From Mucilaginibacter rigui (GTDB lineage: Bacteria; Bacteroidota; Bacteroidia; Sphingobacteriales; Sphingobacteriaceae), in the NCBI RefSeq assembly GCF_014773275.1, contig NZ_JACWMW010000002.1, forward strand, positions 124,001 to 188,000: a stretch of DNA of 64,000 nt, in the 5' to 3' direction. The notes under the pieces were generated by a model, which was not told the DNA's origin, did no database searches, and worked only from the letters and a program-made list of their open reading frames with translations. Position 1 is the stretch's first letter. Every line of letters begins with the position of its first letter. Below are positions 43,185 through 52,326 of this stretch, piece by piece. The position numbers were made by a program, and so were the translations under genes.

Positions 43185-44897
43185 CTATTTACCCTTTACT
43201 GCTCCACCTTTACGTGAGAAGTAAGCTGCAGCAGTTTTATTTGTTGGATCAAATTCTCTGGCTTTAGAGTAGTTTTCTAATGCTTTAGCATCGTCCTTTT
43301 CTTTATACTCATAATATACGCCCAAATATGCATAGGCTTCTGCCATAAAAGCCTTATCGGTATCTTTTACGCCTTTAGCAGTTTGTAACTGAATGTATTG
43401 CTCGTAAAAAGGTTTTGCTAAACCTTTTGATGTATTTCTATCTGGCTCTTTAAAATCATTAGCACGAGCTTGATATAATGCAACTATTGGTACAGGTGCA
43501 CTTGCCTTTTGCTGAATGTGAGCAAATGCAGAATCAGCTTTAACTAATAATGTGGTGTCGGGTATTGGTTTTGGTGTTGCTTTACTATAATATTGGTCTG
43601 TAAATGCTTTATAGTAACTCAAGCCTTTTGATAAATAATCATTTAAAGTAGCTTTAGATGATTTTTGTGTATAAATATTGTAAGCATTGGCTGCTTCCAT
43701 GTACTTTCCTTGACCATAAAGTGCCTTACCAATTTCAGAATAAACAGCCACGTTGGTGGTATCTAATTCTATTGCTTTACGTAATGACCCAATACCTAAT
43801 GAATCCTGTTTTGATTCGATCTGTATACGGCCCAGGTAAACATAGTCACGTGGGATGATACGTTTTGGATCTGCTTTAGTTATCCAGGTATTCATGGCTG
43901 TTAACGCAGCAGGATAATCTTTATTCTCATAAGCAGCATAAGCCAGGTAACGGTAAACTTTTAGGTTACCATTTGCAGCGCCTGCTAATGCAGCAGCTTC
44001 TGTTTGCAGGGTTTTAAAATCGCCAGACAGTAGCAAGAAGTCGGCATAACGCATACGCGACTCAATAGACAGGTCTGTTAGCGACAGGTATTTTTTATAC
44101 TGGTCTGTTGCTTCCTTGATCTTAGCTGATGCCATTTTAGGGTCGGCAAACGCCCAGCGTACATCTGTTTCAGCCCACTCGCGGTAAGCAGGGCCATAAT
44201 TAGGGTCGATAGCCAAAGCTGCTTTAAACTCAGTTTCTGAGCTTTCAAAGTTGTTGGCATATTTCCAGATAACACCGGTTGCCACTTTAGCGTGTGCCAG
44301 CTTAGGGTCGATATCCAAAGCAGCCTGATAGTTACCCAGCGCCTCGGTATTTTTGCTTTGCGTACGTAAAGCATCACCTAAAGCAACCAATATCTCGGCA
44401 TCCTTAGGGTTAACGGTTTTACCCTTCGTTAATACCGCTATAGCAGCGTTTGCATCTGCCGCAGGTACTTTACCATCAACATCATTTAACAGGTAAGCCT
44501 CGCCCACATATAGATATGGCTTACTGTCTTTACCTGCTAAAGATACCGCCTGGTTAAAGTTAGTAGTAGCGGTTGCCTTGTCTTTATCAACAAAAGCGGC
44601 CGCGCCTAAACCCGCATAGTTTAAGGCCGATTTTGGGTTTACAGCAATACCCTTTTGAAACACTGCTTTTGCAGAATCCGGGTATTCCTGAAGAATGTAC
44701 ACCCAACCCAAGTAAAAGAAGTTTTCATCCTTATTAGCCTGTGTTACTGTTAAATTTTTAAGCATTGATTTAGCTTTCTGAAACTGCTCCGCATCAATCG
44801 CTTTCTTGGCATCGGCTAAACTCTGCGCAAAAACCGATGATGAGCCTACAAGCGTCAGAGCCAGTACTATCTTACTTATCTTACTGATCATTTTCAT
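43185..44897 (-). CDS. Exported tetratricopeptide-repeat protein
   Basis: 570 residues with a signal peptide (ISKIVLALTLVGSSSVFAQ). Most of the rest is a chain of TPR helical pairs, for example FFYLGWVYILQEYPDSAKAVFQKGIAVNPKSALNY, AEILVALGDALRTQSKNTEALGNYQAALDIDPKLAHAK, and a last unit with AEAYAYLGVYYEYKEKDDAKALENYSKAREFDP. It is probably a periplasmic scaffold. It is the last gene of the exbB-exbD-exbD-tonB operon, 23 bases after the substrate-binding-like lipoprotein. This gene order is common in Bacteroidota, suggesting a link to TonB energy supply. Confidence 0.92.
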   Translation of the reverse strand: MKMISKISKIVLALTLVGSSSVFAQSLADAKKAIDAEQFQKAKSMLKNLTVTQANKDENFFYLGWVYILQEYPDSAKAVFQKGIAVNPKSALNYAGLGAAAFVDKDKATATTNFNQAVSLAGKDSKPYLYVGEAYLLNDVDGKVPAADANAAIAVLTKGKTVNPKDAEILVALGDALRTQSKNTEALGNYQAALDIDPKLAHAKVATGVIWKYANNFESSETEFKAALAIDPNYGPAYREWAETDVRWAFADPKMASAKIKEATDQYKKYLSLTDLSIESRMRYADFLLLSGDFKTLQTEAAALAGAANGNLKVYRYLAYAAYENKDYPAALTAMNTWITKADPKRIIPRDYVYLGRIQIESKQDSLGIGSLRKAIELDTTNVAVYSEIGKALYGQGKYMEAANAYNIYTQKSSKATLNDYLSKGLSYYKAFTDQYYSKATPKPIPDTTLLVKADSAFAHIQQKASAPVPIVALYQARANDFKEPDRNTSKGLAKPFYEQYIQLQTAKGVKDTDKAFMAEAYAYLGVYYEYKEKDDAKALENYSKAREFDPTNKTAAAYFSRKGGAVKGK

Positions 44898-44920
44898 CTT
44901 AGTTTCTAAATTATGTATAG

Positions 44921-45835
44921 TTAGTGTGTTATGTTTATTTCCCTTGAGGGGATAGAATCAGGTAATAAGCCCGATTTTAGTATTATTCTTTGTCCGCGTT
45001 CGCTGGCTAAAAATGATGCAAAGCCTGCAGCTAACCCTTTCCTGCCTGTGCAGTCTATTACATATAACGACCTGCTTAACGGATACGTATGTTGGACAAG
45101 CGTAGTCTGCGAAGGTTTAAAGTATTCATTAGGGCTGGTTTTACTGCCCTCATCCTTAACGCCTACAATTTTAACCTTATCAACAGCCTCAGCGTAGTCC
45201 TTATCCGGGTCGTTTAGCCAGTTAAAGCCGGTTATTCCTATAGCATTGGGGTGCGTGCTAACGTACTTTATAACCTCTTTACTTGAACTTAACGCATAAA
45301 TATTTTTTTGCTTAAACTCTTTGCTTCCGGTTAAGGCCTTCAAATACCTTACCAAACTTGAGTTGGGGTTGTCAAATACAATATTTTTATCTGTTTTTGA
45401 CTGCCCGATCAGCATCTTTTTAATTTCCCCCACCGAAATTGTGGTGTCGTTCGATGCCTGGTTTACAATTATTGCTACCGCATCTATTGCAAATTTATTC
45501 ACGTCGGGAACCAGGGCGCGCCTTTTTAATACGCCAAGCTCGGCAGTATCTAAATTACGCGATAGTATAATTAGCCTTGTTTTATCATTCATTAAACTGT
45601 TTACCACCTCAGCTTCGGGCTTGTAAGTAATTACCGGTTTAGCTTCGGGATAAATAGCCTTAAAAACATACAACTCTTCCTCTATTATAGGCGAAAACGA
45701 TTCATCGCCCACAAAATTAGCTGTGCCCGATGTAAAACCATCAAGCGGTGCATTTTTTTTGGTGTTTTGCTGGCAGCTTTGTAAAGCCGCTAAAACAGTA
45801 ACCCCTAATAACAACTGTTTAAACTTCATTTTCAT
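44921..45835 (-). CDS. Phosphate-binding-like (PstS-fold) lipoprotein
   Basis: 304 residues. Lipobox LAALQSC (Cys21) makes it a lipoprotein. The fold is that of type 2 periplasmic binding proteins of the PstS group: GTANFVGDESFSPIIEEELYVFKAIYP, AIDAVAIIVNQASNDTTISVGEIKKMLIG, SSLVRYLKAL, ALSSSKEVIKYVSTHPNAIGITGFNWL and YPLSRSLYVIDCTGRKGLAAGFASFL. The usual phosphate-binding Ser/Thr-Gly motifs at the N-terminus are weak, and no pst transport genes are near, so it may not bind phosphate. It lies within the TonB operon; its start overlaps the small upstream gene by 17 bases. Confidence 0.88.
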   Translation of the reverse strand: MKMKFKQLLLGVTVLAALQSCQQNTKKNAPLDGFTSGTANFVGDESFSPIIEEELYVFKAIYPEAKPVITYKPEAEVVNSLMNDKTRLIILSRNLDTAELGVLKRRALVPDVNKFAIDAVAIIVNQASNDTTISVGEIKKMLIGQSKTDKNIVFDNPNSSLVRYLKALTGSKEFKQKNIYALSSSKEVIKYVSTHPNAIGITGFNWLNDPDKDYAEAVDKVKIVGVKDEGSKTSPNEYFKPSQTTLVQHTYPLSRSLYVIDCTGRKGLAAGFASFLASERGQRIILKSGLLPDSIPSREINITH

Positions 45836-46055
45836 TAGGGTCCTTTCTTAAATAACGCGCAAAGCGTAAAACTGCATAAACAATTACAACACAACCAAAT
45901 ATGGTTTTTTGTGGCTTTGGTAATTGCTCCAGGAAACTATCCCGGAATATGATGAGCAGGCCAAATACCAACAGGCCAACAAATGCAGTAACTCCTAAAA
46001 TAAGCAAAAACCGCCTTTTGGGCGATTTTTGCTTCTCATTGTTATTTGATAACAT
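45819..46055 (-). CDS. Small membrane protein in the TonB operon
   Basis: 78 residues with two hydrophobic segments (FLLILGVTAFVGLLVFGLLIIF and TIFGCVVIVYAVLRFARYL), a basic N-terminus (EKQKSPKRR) and an acidic end. I know no named family. It lies 6 bases after tonB and overlaps the following lipoprotein gene, so it belongs to the operon. Confidence 0.8.
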   Translation of the reverse strand: MLSNNNEKQKSPKRRFLLILGVTAFVGLLVFGLLIIFRDSFLEQLPKPQKTIFGCVVIVYAVLRFARYLRKDPNENEV

Positions 46056-46061
46056 TAATTT

Positions 46062-46886
46062 TTATTCTTGCGCCAAAGCGAAGGCTACTGGTACACTGTA
46101 TTGTACACGTACCGGGCGGCCATTCTGGATACCTGGTTTCCATTTCGGAGACGCTTTTAAAGCGCGCATTGCTTCTTCATCACAACCGCTACCAATACCT
46201 CTAACAACTTTAATATCTGTTAAAGAACCGTCTCTTTCAACTACGAACTGTACAATTACACGTCCCTGTACGTTGTTTTCCCTTGCAATAGCAGGGTAGT
46301 GGATTGCCTTTTGAAGGTATTTGTTGAAACCTGACTCACCACCCGGGAAGGTTGGCACTTGCTCAACCGCCGTGAAGATCTGGTTAGGGTTTTCTTCAAC
46401 TACCTGTTTAACATCCGCATTACCTACCGGCTCATCAATTGTGATAGCGGCGTTAGGGTCACCTTTCTGGTCTTTAGGGCCCGGATCGGCAACTTCCAAC
46501 TCTTTTACGGTTGGCGGTTCTTTTTCGCGCACCTCGTTATCGGGTTTTACAACCGGAGGTGGGAAACGTACCTGATCTACCTTTGGTTTAGGCGGCTCTG
46601 GTGGCGGTGGCGGTGGTTTTACCTCTTCGTTCACCGGTGGTGGTGGTAAAACCACTTCGGTTACTTTTACTTTCTCATCAGCTTTGGGTATAAACCCATC
46701 TATTGCATTGAGTATTGTTTTAAAGGATATAAGTAAAACAAATGCTGCTACACCAATTAAAAGTGCCCTGTTTGTATTACGAGGGTTATTTTTTCTTAAT
46801 TCGTACGCACCATAATTTTTGTTACGGCCTGAAAAAACAACGTCAATCCATTGCTGGTTAAGTATGTCTAATTTTGATCCAAACAT
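46062..46886 (-). CDS. tonB: Energy transducer TonB
   Basis: 274 residues. A cytoplasmic N-terminus with YGAYELRKNNPRNTNRALLIG leads to one membrane helix (about 41-62), a Pro-rich periplasmic linker (VVLPPPPVNEEVKPPPPPPEPPKPK), and the C-terminal TonB domain with FPGGESGFNKYLQKAIHYPAIARENNVQGRVIVQFVV and PKWKPGIQNGRPVRVQYSVPVAF. It transmits proton-motive force from ExbBD to outer-membrane transporters such as the SusC at 20.6 kb. The N-terminal LRKNN motif is typical of Bacteroidota TonB. Confidence 0.96.
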   Translation of the reverse strand: MFGSKLDILNQQWIDVVFSGRNKNYGAYELRKNNPRNTNRALLIGVAAFVLLISFKTILNAIDGFIPKADEKVKVTEVVLPPPPVNEEVKPPPPPPEPPKPKVDQVRFPPPVVKPDNEVREKEPPTVKELEVADPGPKDQKGDPNAAITIDEPVGNADVKQVVEENPNQIFTAVEQVPTFPGGESGFNKYLQKAIHYPAIARENNVQGRVIVQFVVERDGSLTDIKVVRGIGSGCDEEAMRALKASPKWKPGIQNGRPVRVQYSVPVAFALAQE

Positions 46887-46921
46887 TATCTTATAACGTT
46901 AATTTTTTACTTTAATAGTTC

Positions 46922-47452
46922 TTAATAATTCCCGTCACGTTTAAGCAACTCAACCTCAGCGGGTAAAATATCTACAATCGCGAAAGATTCTATTTTGGTT
47001 ATAGCCATTTCATCAAGCGCGTCAACCAAATTTTTATAGTTTGATTTATCGCTTGGCTTAATCAGCACAACCATATATTTACCTGTACTTGCTTGTATTT
47101 CCTTACCTTTTTCGATCAGGATTTTGCGTAACCCATCCTTACCGTAATTAATAGTTTCGGGGGCCGATTTACCGGGCTCTCCTATAAACCATTCCACTTT
47201 ATTATTAGCACCAAGTAGAATTGTCATTGATCGCGAAGCGGCAACCGGTAACTGGTCTTTTTGATTTTCATCCTTACGGGGCATGGTCACATCCATCGCT
47301 TTCGGTTTAGATAGCGTGGTGGTCATGATAAAGAACGTGATCAATAAGAAAGCCAAATCCACCATCGCAGTTAAATCTACGCGTGTTGAAGCTTTTTTAC
47401 TTCTTACTTTCCCGCCCTTTTTACCCCCGCCGGAGGTGTCTAATTCTGCCAT
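46922..47452 (-). CDS. exbD: ExbD/TolR family protein (second copy)
   Basis: 176 residues. After a short basic, Gly/Lys-rich N-terminus there is one membrane helix with the conserved aspartate: TRVDLTAMVDLAFLLITFFIMTTTL. A periplasmic domain of about 120 residues follows, including YMVVLIKPSDKSNYKNLVDALDEMAI. ExbD dimers sit within the ExbB pentamer and carry protons. It follows the first exbD by 6 bases. Confidence 0.95.
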   Translation of the reverse strand: MAELDTSGGGKKGGKVRSKKASTRVDLTAMVDLAFLLITFFIMTTTLSKPKAMDVTMPRKDENQKDQLPVAASRSMTILLGANNKVEWFIGEPGKSAPETINYGKDGLRKILIEKGKEIQASTGKYMVVLIKPSDKSNYKNLVDALDEMAITKIESFAIVDILPAEVELLKRDGNY

Positions 47453-47458
47453 TGTTTA

Positions 47459-48076
47459 TTATTTTTTAGGTTCGTTTTTAACTGCTGTTATAAAGCTAAA
47501 CTTATCAATTCTTTGTTTTTGAAAAATACCGATTATCTTTTTGATAGTAGGGTATTCTTCTTTGTTATCCCCTTTAACAGATATTCTTAACGGTTTGTTA
47601 TGCAATGAGGCAACGGCCTTACGCGATTCGCGTATCCAGTCGGCAAGCTCATTATTAGCCGTAGTATCATTAGGGATACCAGGTTGCTTATACTCTTTAC
47701 GCTTATCAACATCTAAGTTAAGGAACGCCTGTAACTGGTTCATCGGCACGCCAAGAACCGGCACACCTGAAAACACTTGCTTCTGCTCCGGGGTAAACTT
47801 AATGTTGTACTTTTCGCCCATTTGCTCAAGCGTTTGTTTGCGTATATCTGTACCTTCTACCGTATAGAAAACCTTTCCCTGTCCAACGGTCAACAAAAGC
47901 ACGTTTTCTTCAGGAAGCGGTATCTCCGCGGTTGAAGCCGGCACATCTATAGGTACAGGGTCTTCGGTACGGGGTTTTGCTGTTAATATAAAGAAAGTAA
48001 GCAACAGGAAAGCTACGTCGCACATGGCGGTCATATCTATAGCAGTGCTCTTCCTTGCAACTTTTACTCTTGGCAT
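47459..48076 (-). CDS. exbD: ExbD/TolR family protein (first copy)
   Basis: 205 residues. The membrane helix is AIDMTAMCDVAFLLLTFFILTAK with the proton-carrying Asp. The periplasmic domain is longer than in the second copy and includes PLPEENVLLLTVGQGKVFYTVEGTD and LRISVKGDNKEEYPTIKKIIGIFQKQRIDKFSFITAV. Two different ExbD proteins per operon are usual in Bacteroidota and may form a heterodimer. A gap of 100 bases separates it from exbB. Confidence 0.95.
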   Translation of the reverse strand: MPRVKVARKSTAIDMTAMCDVAFLLLTFFILTAKPRTEDPVPIDVPASTAEIPLPEENVLLLTVGQGKVFYTVEGTDIRKQTLEQMGEKYNIKFTPEQKQVFSGVPVLGVPMNQLQAFLNLDVDKRKEYKQPGIPNDTTANNELADWIRESRKAVASLHNKPLRISVKGDNKEEYPTIKKIIGIFQKQRIDKFSFITAVKNEPKK

Positions 48077-48176
48077 ATTCTGTTTATTTTAAATATATAA
48101 TGTAAAGATAGTTAATTATTGTAATTATCCAAATTATATTCTGTTATAACGGATAAAAGCAAACTATATTTTACAA

Positions 48177-49013
48177 TTATTTATTTTTGTGAGAAGCCGA
48201 GAATGTTTGAACGATGCTGAAACCAGTTTCATCGATAGCATAAGTCAGTTTATCAATTTTTGATGTAAATACGTTGTACATAACAATTGATACAGCTGAA
48301 GTACCGATACCTAATGCAGTATTAATAAGTGCCTCAGAAATGTGAGTTGATAGTTCTGATTGGTTTGGAGCACCAGATGCACCCAATGTTGCGAACGCAC
48401 CGATCATACCGATTACCGTACCTAACAGACCGGTTAATGTACCGATTGATACCAAAGTAGCGATGATAGTTAAGTTTTGCTCTAACATTGGCATTTCTAA
48501 AGCTGTTGCTTCTTCAATGTCTTTTTGGATAGCTAATGCTTTCTGATCTACATCCATTGTAGTATCACCTTCCATTTCGCGGTATTTTTTCAAACCTGAT
48601 TTGATAACGTTTGCTACAGAACCTTTTTGTTTGTCGCACTCTGCGTTAGCGCCTTCAATGTTGCCAGCGTTAAGGAAAGATTGGATCTTTCTAACAAAAG
48701 CGTCTACATTACCTGTACCTGATGCTTTACCAATAACGATAAACCTTTCAATTGAAAAAACGATAACCATTAACAGGTATGACATAATGATAGGTACAAT
48801 TACCCCACCTTTATGTACAGTACCAAATAAATCGCCTGGGTTTGGATCATTTGCCGGATCACCGCCTTTAAAGTGGCTTGGGTGGCCCAAAATGAAAATG
48901 AATATTAAAATTGCCGCAACTATACAGATAGGAATGGTCAAAGTTGCAAATGCGCCTGATGCACTTGAGCTTTCTTTTACTTGAGTAGTTGGTTTTGTTG
49001 GTGCGTTTGCCAT
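48177..49013 (-). CDS. exbB: ExbB/TolQ/MotA family proton channel protein
   Basis: 278 residues. Three or four membrane segments: FATLTIPICIVAAILIFIFILGHP near the start, IVPIIMSYLLMVIVFSIERFIVIG, and the channel helices LEQNLTIIATLVSIGTLTGLLGTVIGMIGAFATLGASG and ISEALINTALGIGTSAVSIVMYNVF. GLLGTVxGM is the family signature. ExbB forms the pentameric proton channel. It heads a seven-gene operon (exbB, exbD, exbD, tonB, small membrane protein, lipoprotein, TPR protein). Confidence 0.96.
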   Translation of the reverse strand: MANAPTKPTTQVKESSSASGAFATLTIPICIVAAILIFIFILGHPSHFKGGDPANDPNPGDLFGTVHKGGVIVPIIMSYLLMVIVFSIERFIVIGKASGTGNVDAFVRKIQSFLNAGNIEGANAECDKQKGSVANVIKSGLKKYREMEGDTTMDVDQKALAIQKDIEEATALEMPMLEQNLTIIATLVSIGTLTGLLGTVIGMIGAFATLGASGAPNQSELSTHISEALINTALGIGTSAVSIVMYNVFTSKIDKLTYAIDETGFSIVQTFSASHKNK

Positions 49014-49087
49014 TACTTTTTAAATTTTAGTTTTCGTTTTGTTTATAATATAAGTTAATAAAAAATGTGTGCTATTTAAGCGAATAA

Positions 49088-49095
49088 CAAAAATA
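49088..49095 (-). promoter_or_regulatory. Candidate promoter of the exb-tonB operon
   Basis: It reads TATTTTTG on the minus strand, a perfect TAnnTTTG box, with a T-rich segment about 20 bases upstream. The leader to exbB would be about 70 bases, AT-rich and without obvious structure. Confidence 0.5.
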
Positions 49096-49200
49096 GAATT
49101 TAAATGAATTAAAAAAACTTTTTATGTAATTCTTTATAATAATTTAATATACTGCATGTAAAGCGCTGTAAATCGGTGACTACTTAACGCTCTAAAACAG

Positions 49201-49230
49201 AAAAATTGTCTGTCAGGCAGACAATTTTTT
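49201..49230 (-). terminator. Terminator of pckA
   Basis: AAAAATTGTCTG at 49201-49212 pairs with CAGACAATTTTT at 49218-49229 around TCAGG. It lies about 80 bases beyond the pckA stop, with T runs on both sides. The remaining spacer to exbB is AT-rich and otherwise empty. Confidence 0.75.
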
Positions 49231-49312
49231 TACAATAAAACCTATTTTTTTTAAGAATAGCAAGTTATAACACATAAAAAGTATGTAACTAAAGTGATAT
49301 AGTTGCGTCTAA

Positions 49313-50917
49313 CTATACGGCTACAGCTACGTTTGGCCCTGCATTTACTATGTCTGGGGTACTGTAATCAGCATATTTTTCAAAATTTTTAACAAAGGCC
49401 AAAGCCAATTGGTTTGCTTTGTCTTCATAATTATCTGCATTGGCCCATGTGTTCCTGGGGTCAAGTATCTCATCGGGCACGTTAGGGCAGCTAAGGGGAA
49501 TAGCTAAATTGAATATAGGATGCTGGTGATATTTAACATTATCGAGCCCGCCGTTTATAGCCGCGGTTATCATGGCGCGGGTGTATGAAAGTTTCATGCG
49601 CTGGCCTACGCCATAGGCGCCGCCTGTCCAGCCGGTGTTTACTAACCATACATTTACCTGGTGCTCTTTTATTTTTTTACCTAACAGTTTAGCATAAGTA
49701 ACCGGGTGCAGCGGTAAAAACGCCTCGCCAAAACATGCCGAGAAAGTAGTTACCGGCTCGGTGATACCCGTTTCGGTACCTGCTATTTTAGCGGTATAGC
49801 CCGATATGTAGTGGTACATGGCCTGCTCTGGCGTTAGTTTTGATATAGGCGGCAGTATCCCAAAGGCATCTGCGGTTAAAAAAAAGATGTTTTTTGGCGA
49901 TGCGCCTATAGATGGTATAATAGCATTGCTAACGTTTGATAAAGGGTAAGCAACCCGGGTATTCTCTGTTTTATCTATATTATTGTAGTTAACCTTGCGC
50001 GTGCCGGGTATAAAGTTCACATTCTCTAATAACGCACCATATTTTATCGCATTAAATATCTGCGGCTCTTTCTCGGCTGTCAGGCCCGAGCATTTGGCGT
50101 AGCAGCCGCCTTCAAAATTAAATATGGAGTAATCGCTCCAACCATGCTCGTCATCGCCTATCAGGCTACGGTCAGGATCGGCAGAGAGGGTGGTTTTGCC
50201 CGTGCCCGATAATCCAAAGAAAATAGCGGTATCGCCTTTACTGCCGGTATTGGCCGAGCAATGCATAGACAGCACCTGCTTATCGTGCGGTAATATAAAG
50301 TTCAATACCGAAAATATGCCTTTCTTGATCTCTCCGGTGTAACCCGTGCCACCTATCAGGATTATTTTTTTGCTGAAGCTGATGATCGAGAAATTCTTTT
50401 GGCGGGTGCCGTCAACCTCCGGGTCGGCCATAAAGCCGGGGGCCGCTATGATGGTCCATTCGGGTGTACTATCCGGGTTTACCACCTCGGGGCGAATAAA
50501 CAAATGATGCACAAACAGGTTTTGATAAGCCGTTTCGGTAACTACGCGGATATCTATATGGTATTTTTCGTTAGCGCAGGCGCATGAGTCGCGCACAAAT
50601 ATCTCACGCTCCGACAGGTATTTTGTTACCTTATTATATAAAGCGTTAAATTTTGCGCCGTCAAACTTGTAATTAATGCTGCCCCACCATACGTTATCAT
50701 GGGTAACATGGTCGTCAACAATAAAACGGTCCTTAGGCGAACGGCCGGTAAACTCACCGGTATCAATAGCCAGCGCACCCGAGTCGCTTAAAACGCCTTC
50801 GTTTCTTTTTATGGCAGCTTCAACAAGTTGTGCGGGGGTTAATTGGTATAAAATGGCAGGGGCCTTGGCCAGGTTTAGATACCCTAATTGAGGTACCTGG
50901 TTAGTGTTGGTTTTCAT
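49313..50917 (-). CDS. pckA: Phosphoenolpyruvate carboxykinase (ATP)
   Basis: 534 residues, normal length. It converts oxaloacetate and ATP to PEP, CO2 and ADP, the entry step of gluconeogenesis. GLSGTGKTTLSADPDR (P-loop 235-243) and LIGDDEHGWSDYSIFNFEGGCYAKC (metal and substrate site) are diagnostic. DTGEFTGRSPKDRFIV and LFVHHLFIRP are further family segments. Its promoter and an upstream palindrome are clear, which fits the strong carbon-source control known for this gene. Confidence 0.97.
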   Translation of the reverse strand: MKTNTNQVPQLGYLNLAKAPAILYQLTPAQLVEAAIKRNEGVLSDSGALAIDTGEFTGRSPKDRFIVDDHVTHDNVWWGSINYKFDGAKFNALYNKVTKYLSEREIFVRDSCACANEKYHIDIRVVTETAYQNLFVHHLFIRPEVVNPDSTPEWTIIAAPGFMADPEVDGTRQKNFSIISFSKKIILIGGTGYTGEIKKGIFSVLNFILPHDKQVLSMHCSANTGSKGDTAIFFGLSGTGKTTLSADPDRSLIGDDEHGWSDYSIFNFEGGCYAKCSGLTAEKEPQIFNAIKYGALLENVNFIPGTRKVNYNNIDKTENTRVAYPLSNVSNAIIPSIGASPKNIFFLTADAFGILPPISKLTPEQAMYHYISGYTAKIAGTETGITEPVTTFSACFGEAFLPLHPVTYAKLLGKKIKEHQVNVWLVNTGWTGGAYGVGQRMKLSYTRAMITAAINGGLDNVKYHQHPIFNLAIPLSCPNVPDEILDPRNTWANADNYEDKANQLALAFVKNFEKYADYSTPDIVNAGPNVAVAV

Positions 50918-50945
50918 TAAGAAGATAATTTATAATTGGTTGCCC

Positions 50946-50977
50946 CAAAATTACCTTTTTAATACACTATTAAACAA
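50946..50977 (-). promoter_or_regulatory. Promoter of pckA
   Basis: On the minus strand TTG (50975-50977) is followed after 21 bases by TAATTTTG (50946-50953), a full match to the Bacteroidota TTG / TAnnTTTG pattern. The expected transcript start is about 20 bases before the ATG. Confidence 0.65.
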
Positions 50978-51009
50978 GTGTTTTACGCCATTTATTTACA
51001 TAATGTATG

Positions 51010-51028
51010 TTTTACACACTATGTAAAA
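51010..51028 (-). promoter_or_regulatory. Possible regulator-binding palindrome upstream of pckA
   Basis: TTTTACA (51010-51016), CACTA, TGTAAAA (51022-51028) is a perfect 7-base inverted repeat centred about 80 bases upstream of the predicted pckA start. A related GTGTTTTACG lies at 50979-50987. Its place before the -33 element suits an activator. The cognate protein is unknown. Confidence 0.45.
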
Positions 51029-51076
51029 TACTGACTTACATTAAGTTGCAATGGTAATATTTTTTATTTCAATACA

Positions 51077-51412
51077 CTATCCTCCGGCTTTTTTAGCCTT
51101 GTAGCCATCGGTTTGCAGCATGGTTAATACCTTGTCCCTAAAATCGCCCTGCAGCAGTATCTCGCCATCCTTTACCGAGCCGCCCACGCCGCATTTGGTT
51201 TTTAGTTTTTTGCCGATGGTTTCCAGGTCGGTATCGGCGCCAATAAAGCCACTGATGCGGGTTACCAGTTTGTTGCCTTTTATCCTGTCGAGATATATTT
51301 TTAAGTTTTGCTGTTGTGGTGGCAGGGTTTGCTGTTCGCCCGTGTTTTCCTCCTGGTATTGAAAATCAGGGTCGGTAGAGTACATAATGCCGGTAAAGTT
51401 TTTCTTTGCCAT
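51077..51412 (-). CDS. SUI1/eIF1-like translation factor (YciH type)
   Basis: 111 residues. The C-terminal 75 residues are a SUI1 domain: [53 protein letters not shown], with the conserved GVGGSVK loop. The N-terminal 35 residues are variable. Bacterial YciH resembles eIF1 and may affect start-codon selection; the role is not settled. It is 3 bases downstream of the lipid kinase gene and shares its promoter. Confidence 0.93.
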   Translation of the reverse strand: MAKKNFTGIMYSTDPDFQYQEENTGEQQTLPPQQQNLKIYLDRIKGNKLVTRISGFIGADTDLETIGKKLKTKCGVGGSVKDGEILLQGDFRDKVLTMLQTDGYKAKKAGG

Positions 51413-51415
51413 GGG

Positions 51416-52306
51416 TTATTTTTTATAGGTACCGCCAACAATAACGTGCAGAGCATTTGGCACAACCTCTATATCAATATGCGTACCGGCCACCTGCGGT
51501 TCGCCATCCAGGTGAATGGGGCCTTCCTGCTGCCGGGTAATAACAATATGCTTGCCCTTAATGATCTCTACATACTTTGAGCTATTGGCCGTTTTGGTGA
51601 ACATACGCAAGCCCATCTCCGGGAAACGCCATAGCGGGAACGGCTTGATGATACAAACATCCAGCAAACCATCCTGCACCGATGCCGTTGGCGATACGTG
51701 TGCGTTATTGCCATACTGTGATGAATTGGCCATGCTTAGCATAAATGCTTCTCGGTCATAAGCCACGCCGTCAACTTCTATGTGGTAGTTTTTTGATTTA
51801 TAAGTGGATATCTCCTGTACCGATGATTTAAAATAGCTAACAAAACCACGCTTTGTACTGCCATTAGCAAAAACATGACTAATATGGGCATCAAAGCCCA
51901 TGCCTGCCATATTAAAAAACCATTGCCCGTTCATTTTACCGGCATCAATAGTAATGGTACGGCCGGCATTCATGGTTTTGATAGCGCCTTCGGCATCCAT
52001 CGGGATGGTTAAAAAGCGCGAAAGGCCATTGCCTGATCCAAATGGGATAACCCCCAAAACGGTATCGGTGCCGACTATAGCCGATGCTATTTCGTTCACC
52101 GTGCCATCGCCGCCAACGGCAACAACAATTTCATACTCGCCTACAGCAGCCCTGGCCAGATCATGCGCGTGGAAAATACCGGTGGTAAATTCTATATCGT
52201 ACTCAAAAATAGCTGGGTCGAGGTACTTCTCTACAAGCTCCGGCACACCATCCTTTTTCTTCCCTCCCGACACCGGGTTTATTATAAATAAAGCTTTCCT
52301 TTTCAA
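51416..52306 (-). CDS. Diacylglycerol kinase family lipid kinase
   Basis: 296 residues. The catalytic domain starts LFIINPVSGGKKK and contains VVAVGGDGTVNEIASAIVG (GGDGT, the ATP-binding motif) and GVIPFGSGNGLSRFL. The C-terminal domain includes HVSPTASVQDGLLDVCIIKPF and GPIHLDGEPQ. It phosphorylates a lipid such as diacylglycerol at the inner membrane. It is read divergently from metK and forms an operon with the SUI1 gene. Confidence 0.94.
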   Translation of the reverse strand: MKRKALFIINPVSGGKKKDGVPELVEKYLDPAIFEYDIEFTTGIFHAHDLARAAVGEYEIVVAVGGDGTVNEIASAIVGTDTVLGVIPFGSGNGLSRFLTIPMDAEGAIKTMNAGRTITIDAGKMNGQWFFNMAGMGFDAHISHVFANGSTKRGFVSYFKSSVQEISTYKSKNYHIEVDGVAYDREAFMLSMANSSQYGNNAHVSPTASVQDGLLDVCIIKPFPLWRFPEMGLRMFTKTANSSKYVEIIKGKHIVITRQQEGPIHLDGEPQVAGTHIDIEVVPNALHVIVGGTYKK

Positions 52307-52326
52307 CTATATAGGTTTTCAACGGG

